Shown here: piece by piece, positions 33,709 to 40,214 of the stretch
How positions within the stretch are numbered: position 1 is the stretch's first letter
Layout: each line of letters opens with the position of its first letter
DNA from: an uncultured Butyricicoccus sp.
GTDB lineage: Bacteria; Bacillota; Clostridia; Oscillospirales; Butyricicoccaceae
Length of the DNA: 40,214 bases
NCBI GenBank assembly: GCA_944384655.1
Contig: CALWUF010000026.1
Coordinates: forward strand, 1-40,214
Direction: 5' to 3'
Program-made: the position numbers and the translations under genes
Notes under the pieces: generated by a model
Seen by the model: only the letters and a program-made list of their open reading frames with translations
Told to the model about the DNA's origin: nothing
The model's database searches: none

Positions 33709-34514
33709 GCAGTTTCCTCCTTTTTCCGACGCCCTATGGCGCGGTCGCGGATGATCGGGATCAGGTTGAACAGGATCAGTACCGCCGTGATAATGACAAT
33801 GACCAGGGTGGAAATGGCATTGATCGACGGATTGATGCGTTTGGACATCGTGTAAACCAGAATCGAGATATTCTGTACGCCATTGCCCGTGACGAAATAA
33901 GAAATCACAAAATCGTCAAAGGACATGGTAAATGCAATGAGTGCGCCGGAGACAATGCCGGGCATGAGCTGAGGGATAATCGCATACCACAATGCCTGCC
34001 AGGGATTGGCGCCCAGATCGAGCGCAGCGTCTGCCAGATTGGGATCGAGCGTGCGCAATCGCGGCGTGATGGACAGCATGACATAGGGCGTACAGAATGC
34101 GACATGTGCGAGCAGCAGCGTGAGGAAGCCCTTGCTGATTTCCATCGTTGCAAAGAACATCAGCAGACCGATGGCCGTGACGATATCGGGATTCATGATG
34201 GGCAGGTCATTGATGACGCCGACTGCTGAACGCAGGGGACGGCTGCATTTGGACAGCCCGATGACAGTAATTGTGCCAATGATGGTGGACAGGACAGTCG
34301 CAAGGATTGCGATGAGAAATGTCATCCAGATTGCATTCATCGTGGTGGATGAGGAGAACATCTTTTCATACCAACGCAGGGAAAAACCGGAAAAATGTGT
34401 CAACGAACGCGACGAATTGAATGAAAAGATAACTGTATAGACAATTGGGATATAAAAAAATGCGATGACTGCCGCCAGAATGACACGTGTGAGCGGAAAA
34501 CTCTTTTTTTTCAT
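33705..34514 (-). CDS. potC: Polyamine ABC transporter permease PotC
   Basis: 269 residues, six membrane helices, with the EAA loop that contacts PotA (DAALDLGANPWQALWYAI) near 165-182. The start MKKKSFPLTRVILAAVIAFF and the motif NSSRSLTHFSGFSLRWYEKM are typical PotC. It forms the channel with PotB. Overlaps both neighbours by 4 bp. Confidence 0.94.
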   Translation of the reverse strand: MKKKSFPLTRVILAAVIAFFYIPIVYTVIFSFNSSRSLTHFSGFSLRWYEKMFSSSTTMNAIWMTFLIAILATVLSTIIGTITVIGLSKCSRPLRSAVGVINDLPIMNPDIVTAIGLLMFFATMEISKGFLTLLLAHVAFCTPYVMLSITPRLRTLDPNLADAALDLGANPWQALWYAIIPQLMPGIVSGALIAFTMSFDDFVISYFVTGNGVQNISILVYTMSKRINPSINAISTLVIVIITAVLILFNLIPIIRDRAIGRRKKEETA

Positions 34515-35338
34515 ACTTCAATCCCCCTGTTGCGATCAATGCGGCGGGTCAGGAACATAGACAGCATGATGATCACCGCCATAATGAGAGAGAGCGCACT
34601 GCCGAAGCTCCAGTTGCCTGAGGTGAGAAATTGTGATTCGATGACATTGCCGATCAGGACATATTGTCCGCCGCCCAGCAGCTTCGGGATGAAGAAGGAG
34701 GAGACAGCGGGCAAAAATACCAGCGTGATGCCGGAGACAATGCCGGGTATGCTCATCGGCAAGGTGACTTTGACAAATGCCTGTGTGCGGTTTGCCCCGA
34801 GGTCGCTTGCCGCTTCAAGAAAAGACGGATCCATTTTGGACAGGGACGTATGGATTTCCAGGATCATGAACGGAAGGAAATTGTAAACCATGCCCAGGAC
34901 AACCGCAAAGTCGGTGTACATCATCTGGATCGGACCAATGCCAAATAAACCGAGCAGATGGTTGAGCAGACCGTCGTCTTGCAGGATGCCCACCCATGCA
35001 TAGGTGCGCACGAGCATATTGATCCAGGTGGGCAGTGTGATGACAAGGATGAGGAAGGTGCTGCGTTTGCCGGCGCGCGCAATGGCATACGCTGCGGGAT
35101 ACCCCAGGATCAGACAGACAATGGTGGTCAGGATCGCCACGCGCAACGAACGCAGCAATACTTGAATAAAGACGGCGTCGCTGAAAAAGCGCGCAAAATT
35201 TGCCAGTGTAAACTGCCCCTGGAAAAACGCTGTGCCTTCGACGGTGAATGCATAGGCAATGATGAGCAGCATCGGGATGACGATCAGGACAGAGATCCAC
35301 ACCACATAGGGATACGACATCGAACGGAATTGTTTCAT
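34511..35338 (-). CDS. potB: Polyamine ABC transporter permease PotB
   Basis: 275 residues, six membrane helices, EAA loop EAASDLGANRTQAFVKVTLP near 195-214. MSYPYVVWISVLIVIPMLLI at the start and TLPTWINMLVRTYAWVGIL are characteristic of PotB. Starts 4 bases after the potA stop. Confidence 0.94.
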   Translation of the reverse strand: MKQFRSMSYPYVVWISVLIVIPMLLIIAYAFTVEGTAFFQGQFTLANFARFFSDAVFIQVLLRSLRVAILTTIVCLILGYPAAYAIARAGKRSTFLILVITLPTWINMLVRTYAWVGILQDDGLLNHLLGLFGIGPIQMMYTDFAVVLGMVYNFLPFMILEIHTSLSKMDPSFLEAASDLGANRTQAFVKVTLPMSIPGIVSGITLVFLPAVSSFFIPKLLGGGQYVLIGNVIESQFLTSGNWSFGSALSLIMAVIIMLSMFLTRRIDRNRGIEV

Positions 35339-35342
35339 ATGC

Positions 35343-36917
35343 TCACCCCTTCTTCATGATGTGCAGGTCATCCGGTGTGAATTGCAGACCGACGATATCG
35401 CCCGGTTCGGTGCGGTCGGTCGTATCCACCTTGTATTCCATGCCCTGCGTGGCGAACGTGACGTCATATACGCCCGGTGTAATGGTTTCCCAGTCAAACG
35501 TATAGATGACGTCCGTGATGCGGATGCGCGCGCCTTCGTCCTCCGGCGCAAGGCTCCACGCCGAAGCGTCTGCCCATACCATCAGGTCATTGTCCAGCGT
35601 CAGGGATTCTTTGATGTCATCGACCGACTTGGAGAAGTTGACGGCATAAATTTCTTCCTGATATTCCTCGGATTGCACACGGTTTGCATCTTCTACAATC
35701 ATATCGACGGTGATAGACGTGCCCGCCGCAGTGCGGAAGGTGACCGGATAACGACCATTTTCCGGGCGGATGGAGTAGGAAATTTTGCTGATGGATATGC
35801 CCTCTTCGGTATCTTTTTTCCATGCCTGTGCATTGGCGCGGGCAATAATTTTTGCATCCGTCAGTTCTTCGACGTCTTCCGCGTCCAGATAGAAGCTGTC
35901 GGCGTCGATCAGCTCGCCGGCCTCCTCGTTGACAACCGGCTGATCGGTGGAGACATTCATTTTGACTGTAATCGATGTGCCGCGGCGCGTCTCAACAATG
36001 GTCTCATAGTGTACGCCTTTGAACAGGACGGATTTGACCATGCCGCGCAGTTTGCCCTGTTCAGGCGGGACGATGTCCAGATCTTCCGGACGGATGACAA
36101 CGTCAACTTCTTCATCGGGGGCAAAGCCGCCGTCCACACAGTCAAACGGATGACCGTCAAAAATGACACGGCGGTCGCATGGCATGACGCCATCGACAAT
36201 GTTGCTTTCACCGATAAAGTTTGCCACATAGCGGTTGACCGGTTCGTTATAGATGTCAACAGGGGAGCCGATCTGTTGGATGGAACCTTCCTTCATGACA
36301 ACGATTTTGTCCGACATGGTGAGCGCTTCTTCCTGGTCATGCGTGACAAAGATAAAGGTGATGCCGACTTCCTGTTGGATTTTTTTCAGTTCACGCTGCA
36401 TATCCTTGCGCAGTTTGAGGTCAAGGGCGCCAAGCGGTTCGTCGAGCAGCAATACCTTGGGCTCATTGACCAGTGCGCGTGCGATGGCGACGCGCTGCTG
36501 CTGCCCGCCGGACATCTGGTTGATGCGGCGCTGTTCAAAGCCGGCCAGACCGACAAGGCGCAGCATGCGGCTGACTTTCTGTTCAATGATATCCTTTGGT
36601 TCTTTTTTGAGATTCAGACCAAAAGCCACGTTGTCATACACATTGAGGTGTGGGAACAGCGCATATTTCTGGAATACCGTGTTGACTTCGCGTTTATATG
36701 GCGGCAGACCGGAGATGTCCTGTCCGCCGAATACGACTTGTCCGGCATCCGGGTCCAGAAAACCTGCAATGATGCGCAGCAATGTCGTTTTGCCGCAGCC
36801 GGACGGACCGAGCAGTGTGACAAATTCATTTTCATAAATATCCAATGAAATGCCGTCGAGTACGCGCTGCCCGTCAAATTCCTTGACGATGTTCTTGATT
36901 TCAATCAGTTTGTTCAT
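35343..36917 (-). CDS. potA: Polyamine transporter ATPase PotA with an Ig-like insertion
   Basis: 524 residues against ~350-380 for ordinary PotA. The ATPase part is intact: Walker [10 protein letters not shown] (37-45), Q-loop Gln83, signature MSGGQQQR (135-142), Walker B VLLLDE (155-160), H-loop His193. The C-terminal TOBE domain starts normally ([20 protein letters not shown], then VLFKGVHYE) and ends normally ([19 protein letters not shown]), but ~180 residues (about 313-495) are inserted between. The insert holds two related repeats, each with a helix ([25 protein letters not shown]) and Ig-like strands ([39 protein letters not shown]). It energises PotB/PotC. AGGAGAAGG precedes the ATG; the operon regulator ends 30 bases upstream. 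Confidence 0.93.
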   Translation of the reverse strand: MNKLIEIKNIVKEFDGQRVLDGISLDIYENEFVTLLGPSGCGKTTLLRIIAGFLDPDAGQVVFGGQDISGLPPYKREVNTVFQKYALFPHLNVYDNVAFGLNLKKEPKDIIEQKVSRMLRLVGLAGFEQRRINQMSGGQQQRVAIARALVNEPKVLLLDEPLGALDLKLRKDMQRELKKIQQEVGITFIFVTHDQEEALTMSDKIVVMKEGSIQQIGSPVDIYNEPVNRYVANFIGESNIVDGVMPCDRRVIFDGHPFDCVDGGFAPDEEVDVVIRPEDLDIVPPEQGKLRGMVKSVLFKGVHYETIVETRRGTSITVKMNVSTDQPVVNEEAGELIDADSFYLDAEDVEELTDAKIIARANAQAWKKDTEEGISISKISYSIRPENGRYPVTFRTAAGTSITVDMIVEDANRVQSEEYQEEIYAVNFSKSVDDIKESLTLDNDLMVWADASAWSLAPEDEGARIRITDVIYTFDWETITPGVYDVTFATQGMEYKVDTTDRTEPGDIVGLQFTPDDLHIMKKG

Positions 36918-36947
36918 ATCCTTCTCCTAACCCGGACAGAAAATGTC

Positions 36948-37481
36948 CTAAAATAGCGGTGGGGTGCTGACCCATAACACCTGTGCCGTTGTTTTTTTGT
37001 CGTTGCGAAGATAATGACCCTGTTTGCCGTCCAGATAGAAGGTTTCCCCTTTGTGAACGGTATAGACAGCAGTATCAGCGACCAATGTGACCGTGCCGGC
37101 GATCACATAGCCAAATTCTTCGCCGCCATGCGGACCGGACGGAAATGATTGTCCGCCCTGTGGCAATTCGACGAGGATGGGTTCCATTTTATTTTTCTGT
37201 GTATTGGGCACGATCCAACGGATGGTGCAAGCGTCGCGCATGTCCTCAAAAAAATCTGTCTGCCGAAATACAATTTGTTCCTCTGCCGTATCACGGAAAA
37301 ATTCTGACAGGGAAGAACCGAGTGCTTCGAGAATATCTGCGAGTGTGGCGATAGATGGACTGGTCAAATCCCGTTCCAACTGGGACAGGAAGCCTTTGGT
37401 CAGCTCACATCGGGAGGCGAGTTCTTCCAACGTCAGCCCCTGTTGGGCACGCAGCCGCTTGATTTTTGAACCGATTTCCAT
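36948..37481 (-). CDS. XRE-cupin regulator of the pot operon (PuuR-like)
   Basis: 177 residues: Cro/C1 helix-turn-helix (IGSKIKRLRAQQGLTLEELA, then TKGFLSQLERDLTSPSIATL) in residues 1-65 and a C-terminal cupin (FPSGPHGGEEFGYVIAGTVT, HKGETFYLDGKQGHYLRN). This architecture, directly upstream of potABCD, matches polyamine-responsive regulators of the PuuR type, so it probably senses polyamines and controls the operon including itself. Start at 37481 fits the HTH; its ribosome binding site (CTGGAAAC) is weak, while a perfect AAAGGAGG lies ~23 bases upstream without a usable in-frame start, so initiation may be inefficient. Confidence 0.88.
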   Translation of the reverse strand: MEIGSKIKRLRAQQGLTLEELASRCELTKGFLSQLERDLTSPSIATLADILEALGSSLSEFFRDTAEEQIVFRQTDFFEDMRDACTIRWIVPNTQKNKMEPILVELPQGGQSFPSGPHGGEEFGYVIAGTVTLVADTAVYTVHKGETFYLDGKQGHYLRNDKKTTAQVLWVSTPPLF

Positions 37482-37573
37482 TTTGTTTCCAGCGTGTTTG
37501 CCGGAGCACCTCCTTTTCCTGTTCTTTACCAATACTAAACTTTTTGTAATTGTTTATCGAACTTGCAATACTT

Positions 37574-37601
37574 ATTATACACATCCTGCGCGTGAGCGCA
37601 A
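37574..37601 (-). promoter_or_regulatory. Promoter of the regulator-potABCD operon
   Basis: Minus strand TTGCGC (37601-37596), 16-base spacer, TATAAT (37579-37574). The leader to 37481 is about 85 nt. Confidence 0.62.
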
Positions 37602-37652
37602 CAGTTTTTTTCTATCACACCAGAAAAATTTCCAAATGGTTGCAAGAAATTG

Positions 37653-37681
37653 GTATAGTACGGTTTATTTTGGGTCATACT
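37653..37681 (+). promoter_or_regulatory. Candidate forespore (sigma-F/G) promoter
   Basis: GTATA (37653-37657), 15-base spacer, GGTCATACT (37673-37681) resembles the sigma-F/G form GYATA-N15-GGNNANAAT. CATACT also resembles a sigma-E -10. No good sigma-A pair is present. It lies 21 bases before the ATG of a SpoIIQ-like gene, which in other spore-formers is sigma-F dependent. Confidence 0.45.
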
Positions 37682-37702
37682 GAGGGTACTGGAGGTGCTG
37701 AG

Positions 37703-38428
37703 ATGAAAAAAACAAATGATGCTGCGCGGTGGTGGAGCGAAGACAAGGGTTTTTACATGATTCTTCTGCTGTGTGTCATGGCAGTGGCTGTCGCGGCATA
37801 TGTGCTGTTCGTGTCGCCGCAGACGGTGGAGGTAGATCCAACAGATGGCTATCTGTATGAAGCGGATGACAGTGTGAGCGCATCGGAACCGCTTGACCGT
37901 GTGCCGGCAATGGAAACCGAGACTGCCGCAGAGCAGACAGAGGAGATCCAGGAGGATGCAGAGGCTTCGACTGCAACGACTGGTACAGAGCAGGCAGAAC
38001 AGGACGAGCCGGAGCAGACAGTTGCTGTGTTGACCTTTACGCCGCCGATGGACACGGATATATCCCATGCTTTTTCCGGGGATACGCTGGAATACAATGA
38101 GACGACGCGCGACTGGCGCACACATGACGGTGTGGACTATGCGGGCGAAGAGGGCGACGAGGTGCGTGCGATTGCTGACGGTACAGTACTCCGCGTCGGA
38201 GAGGATACCATTTATGGGAAATACGTCGTGCTCAGCCATGCACAGGATATGAACAGTTTATATGCGGGGCTGGATGACGTCACTGTTTCCGAAGGTGACA
38301 GTATAACCGGTGGGGATTCGTTTGCAAAGTTAGGAAGCCCCATGCCATTGGAACAGGATCTCGGTGTGCATTTGCACCTGGTTGTGACGCAAAAAGGCAG
38401 CACAATTGACCCAGCAAGCCTATTTTAA
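37703..38428 (+). CDS. SpoIIQ-like M23 (LytM) membrane protein
   Basis: 241 residues. One membrane helix (~18-38), a long acidic/Thr/Gln-rich linker (~45-108) and a C-terminal LytM/M23 domain. The zinc ligands are present: HDGVD (His141, Asp145) and HLH (His223, His225). The usual catalytic His of the YxHL motif is replaced by Gly in SLYAGL (~186-191), as in degenerate SpoIIQ proteins. SpoIIQ sits in the forespore membrane and pairs with SpoIIIAH across the engulfment space. Size, topology and the sporulation-type promoter support that; another M23 family member remains possible. GGAGG lies 7 bases before the ATG. Confidence 0.8.
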   Translation: MKKTNDAARWWSEDKGFYMILLLCVMAVAVAAYVLFVSPQTVEVDPTDGYLYEADDSVSASEPLDRVPAMETETAAEQTEEIQEDAEASTATTGTEQAEQDEPEQTVAVLTFTPPMDTDISHAFSGDTLEYNETTRDWRTHDGVDYAGEEGDEVRAIADGTVLRVGEDTIYGKYVVLSHAQDMNSLYAGLDDVTVSEGDSITGGDSFAKLGSPMPLEQDLGVHLHLVVTQKGSTIDPASLF

Positions 38429-38472
38429 TCCAAATGTGAGGCTATACGTGGCAAAAATATTTTTGCGATGTA

Positions 38473-38502
38473 TTGACTTCTTCCGATGCAATGCGGTATA
38501 AT
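38473..38502 (+). promoter_or_regulatory. Promoter of the candidate sRNA
   Basis: TTGACT (38473-38478), 18-base spacer, TATAAT (38497-38502). The expected start is near 38509; no protein gene follows. Confidence 0.75.
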
Positions 38503-38508
38503 AACAAC

Positions 38509-38683
38509 AGAATCGGTCAGAGATGGACGGTTCCAACAAAATTTAATTTTGTTTAAAGCACGGTCACATCCCCCAGATAGTGCTTTATATCATCCCCAAT
38601 TTGCATGTTGTGTTTATTATCCCCCAAACTTCCACGACATGCAGGAACGCCGAATGCTTCCCCGCATTCGGCGTTCCTCTTTT
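38509..38683 (+). ncRNA. Candidate C-rich small regulatory RNA (~175 nt)
   Basis: Between a strong promoter and a strong terminator lie three hairpins: ACAAAAT/ATTTTGT (38536-38552); AAAGCAC/GTGCTTT (38555-38561 with 38580-38586); and a 10-bp stem GCATGTTGTG/CACGACATGC (38603-38612 with 38633-38642). The loops of the second and third, and the single strand between them, each carry ATCCCC(C) (38568-38574, 38592-38597, 38619-38625). Exposed C-rich motifs are the seed of Gram-positive sRNAs such as RsaE/RoxS, which block G-rich ribosome binding sites. I do not recognise this as a named RNA; it does not have the shape of 6S, SRP, tmRNA or RNase P RNA. The 5' end is inferred. Confidence 0.6.
38643..38683 (+). 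terminator. Terminator of the candidate sRNA
   Basis: A perfect 15-bp stem: AGGAACGCCGAATGC (38643-38657), loop TTCCCC, GCATTCGGCGTTCCT (38664-38678), then CTTTTT. It abuts hairpin three with no gap. Confidence 0.92.
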
Positions 38684-38697
38684 TGGCGCGTCAGCGA

Positions 38698-38745
38698 AAA
38701 AAAGGGCTGTGAAAAAATGAGGAATCATTTTTTCACAGCCTTTTA
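38698..38745 (-). terminator. Terminator of the nitroreductase-sirtuin operon
   Basis: A perfect 16-bp stem (38705-38720 with 38725-38740), loop GGAA; the minus strand ends in CTTTTTTTC. The plus side has TTTTATG, so it may also back up the sRNA terminator. It is ~100 bases after the sirtuin stop. Confidence 0.85.
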
Positions 38746-38844
38746 TGATTTTGTATAGAGTTTTTGCAGACGAGGACGTGGGATGTATGGTTGGATCAGA
38801 TATACGTAATACCAAAGCGATTCCCGTGCGGGAAGGATGCCATG

Positions 38845-39576
38845 TTATCGGACGATGATTTGCTCCATGATTGCACCGATGGGCGCATCAATGGTCAGAT
38901 TTGCACCTGTGGAACGTTGGGTCTGTCCCTTGTTGATGACAACCAGGTTCTTGCCGTTAAAATAATGGATCAAGCCTGCAGCGGGATAGACGGCCAGTGA
39001 AGTGCCGCCGATGATGAGCATGTCTGTTTTTGCGAGATGGCGCACGCTGTCCTGGAGCGTCTGCTCATCCAGTGATTCCTCATACAATACGACGTCCGGT
39101 TTAAGCATGCCGCCGCATTCGCATTTCGGTACGCCGCCGCATTGCCTGACATAGTGTGCGTCGTAAAATTTGCCACAGCGCTGGCAGTAATTGCGGTGGA
39201 CGGAACCGTGCAGTTCCAAGACCGTTTTGCTTCCGGCAGCCTGATGCAGACCGTCAATGTTCTGTGTGATGACGGCAGTCAGTTTTCCCGCCTGTTCCAG
39301 TTCCGCCAACTTGCGATGGGCAGCGTTGGGCTGTGCATCCAGCGCGAGCATTTTGTCCTGATAAAACCGGAAAAATTCTTTCGGTTGGGACACGAAAAAG
39401 GAGTGGCTGAGGATCGTTTCCGGCGGGAATTTGTATTTCTGGTTGTATAAGCCATCCACACTGCGGAAATCCGGGATTCCGCTCTCTGTGGATACGCCTG
39501 CGCCGCCGAAAAAGACAATGCGTTTTGATTCGTCAATCATCTGCTGCAAAATCGCAAGTTGTTTTTTCACATCCAT
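38845..39576 (-). CDS. cobB: Sirtuin NAD-dependent protein deacylase
   Basis: 243 residues, a complete class III/U-type bacterial sirtuin. NAD-binding GGAGVSTESGIPDFRS (24-39), TQNIDGLH (104-111), catalytic His123 in LHGSVH, zinc Cys131/Cys134 (CQRC) and Cys152/Cys154 (CEC), and GGTSLAVYPAAGLI. It removes acetyl or other acyl groups from lysines using NAD+. It is a plain single-domain enzyme, not a defence SIR2. GGAGG is 7 bases before the ATG at 39576. It follows a nitroreductase gene by 34 bases in one operon. Confidence 0.95.
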   Translation of the reverse strand: MDVKKQLAILQQMIDESKRIVFFGGAGVSTESGIPDFRSVDGLYNQKYKFPPETILSHSFFVSQPKEFFRFYQDKMLALDAQPNAAHRKLAELEQAGKLTAVITQNIDGLHQAAGSKTVLELHGSVHRNYCQRCGKFYDAHYVRQCGGVPKCECGGMLKPDVVLYEESLDEQTLQDSVRHLAKTDMLIIGGTSLAVYPAAGLIHYFNGKNLVVINKGQTQRSTGANLTIDAPIGAIMEQIIVR

Positions 39577-39610
39577 AAGTATCCTCCTTTTTCTGAACAA
39601 TCAGATTTTC

Positions 39611-40132
39611 TTACTTTACGATGGAAACCGTATTTTGTGCGCGTTCATGTACGGTTGCAGGCGCTGCTGCATAGCCAAGAGAAGCAGCGGAATTGACAAT
39701 ATGGGTCTCCGGCACGCCAAATTCAGTCAGCAATGCGCGGACTTCCGGCGCGTCACAGGTATCGCGTACCTGGTTAATCCAGCAGCTTCCCAGACCGAGT
39801 GACGTGGCTGCCAACAGGACATTTTCCAATGCGGCGGCGCCGTCAAGCATGCTGTTGCGGTTGTCCCGTTCACCGGAGACAATAAAAAATGCAGTCGGCG
39901 CGTAGAAATTGTAGTTTGCCGGGCGATTGTCCGCCTTGCGGATGGCAGCCGCGAGCTGTTGGATTTTTTCCGAATTGGTAATCAGTGTAAAATGCCATGT
40001 CTGTTTATTCATACCGGATGGCGCCCACACAGCAGCAGTAATCAGATCATCTAATTTTTCCTGCTCAATCGGCTGATCGGTAAAGCTCCGGCAGGAATGA
40101 CGGTCGAGCATATTCTGAATGATATCGTTCAT
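39611..40132 (-). CDS. Nitroreductase family FMN oxidoreductase
   Basis: 173 residues. N-terminal RHSCRSFTDQPIEQEKLDDLI (FMN phosphate site region, Arg-x-Ser), AAVWAPSGMNKQTWHF (the APSG.N.Q..HF signature) and the Gly-rich GLGSCWINQV motif near 120. The short form uses NAD(P)H and FMN to reduce nitro, quinone or flavin substrates; natural substrate unknown. AAGGAG is about 10 bases before the ATG at 40132; the GTG at 40144 is too close to that site. Confidence 0.92.
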   Translation of the reverse strand: MNDIIQNMLDRHSCRSFTDQPIEQEKLDDLITAAVWAPSGMNKQTWHFTLITNSEKIQQLAAAIRKADNRPANYNFYAPTAFFIVSGERDNRNSMLDGAAALENVLLAATSLGLGSCWINQVRDTCDAPEVRALLTEFGVPETHIVNSAASLGYAAAPATVHERAQNTVSIVK

Positions 40133-40176
40133 GAGACAAAACACTCCTTATCAAAAATATTGAATGATTATATTTT

Positions 40177-40205
40177 AGTATAATGCACTGCGCTGCCGGA
40201 TGCAA
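40177..40205 (-). promoter_or_regulatory. Promoter of the nitroreductase-sirtuin operon
   Basis: Minus strand TTGCAT (40205-40200), 17-base spacer, TATACT (40182-40177), 45 bases before the nitroreductase ATG. Confidence 0.76.
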
Positions 40206-40214
40206 GCATGATCT

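Larger units (their letters stand above)
38429..38844. other. Gene-free region holding a candidate sRNA and two hairpins
   Basis: 416 bases. From left: a perfect AT-rich palindrome GCAAAAATATTTTTGC (38451-38466), a sigma-A promoter, the candidate sRNA with terminator, the bidirectional hairpin at 38705-38740, and a small TTCCCG/CGGGAA palindrome (38821-38834) near the sirtuin stop. An open frame crosses the region but starts before the promoter's start site and reads through the hairpins, so it is not credited. Confidence 0.6.

Noticed and set aside
35361..36848. 495-codon plus-strand frame antisense to potA
   Set aside because: PotA motifs on the minus strand are complete; the frame is a shadow.
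38486..38758. 90-codon plus-strand frame across the sRNA region
   Set aside because: It begins upstream of the expected transcription start, inside the promoter, and passes through four hairpins including the terminator.
38845..39576. Sirtuin considered as a SIR2 anti-phage effector
   Set aside because: It is a normal-length single-domain deacylase with the zinc Cys set, in an operon with a nitroreductase, and has no defence partner nearby.

Overview
The window looks like a chromosomal segment of a low-to-mid GC, anaerobic, spore-forming member of the Clostridia, probably of the Oscillospirales/Butyricicoccaceae kind. That is an inference from gene content and style and cannot be fixed to genus by eye. 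Supporting points are strong GGAGG-type ribosome binding sites, sigma-A promoters with 17-bp spacers, a CIRCE-controlled hrcA-grpE-dnaK-dnaJ operon, a flavodiiron oxygen-detoxifying protein, the UPF0237/UPF0210 pair and a SpoIIQ-like protein. There is no phage, insertion sequence, CRISPR array or integrase; most of the window is core genome with a few poorly characterised cassettes.

Layout. 1-550: the end of an rRNA operon in the order 23S, tRNA-Lys(CUU), tRNA-Glu(CUC), 5S, with a possible separate promoter in front of 5S. 574-1474: tyrA. 1680-2211: two nested regulatory genes ending in a sigma-70 region 4-like protein. 2531-5822: a metal-homeostasis neighbourhood with two COG0523 (CobW-like) GTPases, one carrying a huge His/Cys tract, facing a DUF308 membrane protein plus an ArsR repressor with a complete SmtB-type zinc site. 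5843-6562: an internally duplicated protein of unknown family. 6661-12444: yjbQ, pta, azlCD, a MATE exporter, a flavodiiron protein and an XRE regulator. 13105-14252: an exported ComEC-like hydrolase and DUF3006. 14281-18003: a four-gene cassette (membrane YARHG protein, P-loop GTPase, two unknown proteins) with its own promoter; it is the best candidate for an undescribed multi-protein system. 18098-20450: an orphan solute-binding lipoprotein and galE.

20553-25358 is a leftward operon lepA-hemW-UPF0237-UPF0210-small ORF, divergent from the rightward heat-shock operon hrcA-grpE-dnaK-dnaJ (25596-30649). 30674-32562 encodes an unknown three-helix membrane protein. 32617-37601 is a leftward polyamine operon, regulator-potA-potB-potC-potD, in which PotA carries a large insertion of two Ig-like repeats in its C-terminal domain. 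37653-38428 is a SpoIIQ-like M23 protein behind a forespore-type promoter candidate. 38473-38683 has a strong promoter, three hairpins with repeated ATCCCC motifs and a strong terminator, but no credible ORF: a candidate small RNA. 38845-40205 is a nitroreductase-sirtuin operon.

All family assignments rest on motifs read by eye; no database search was run. Promoter calls are consensus matches, not mapped starts.
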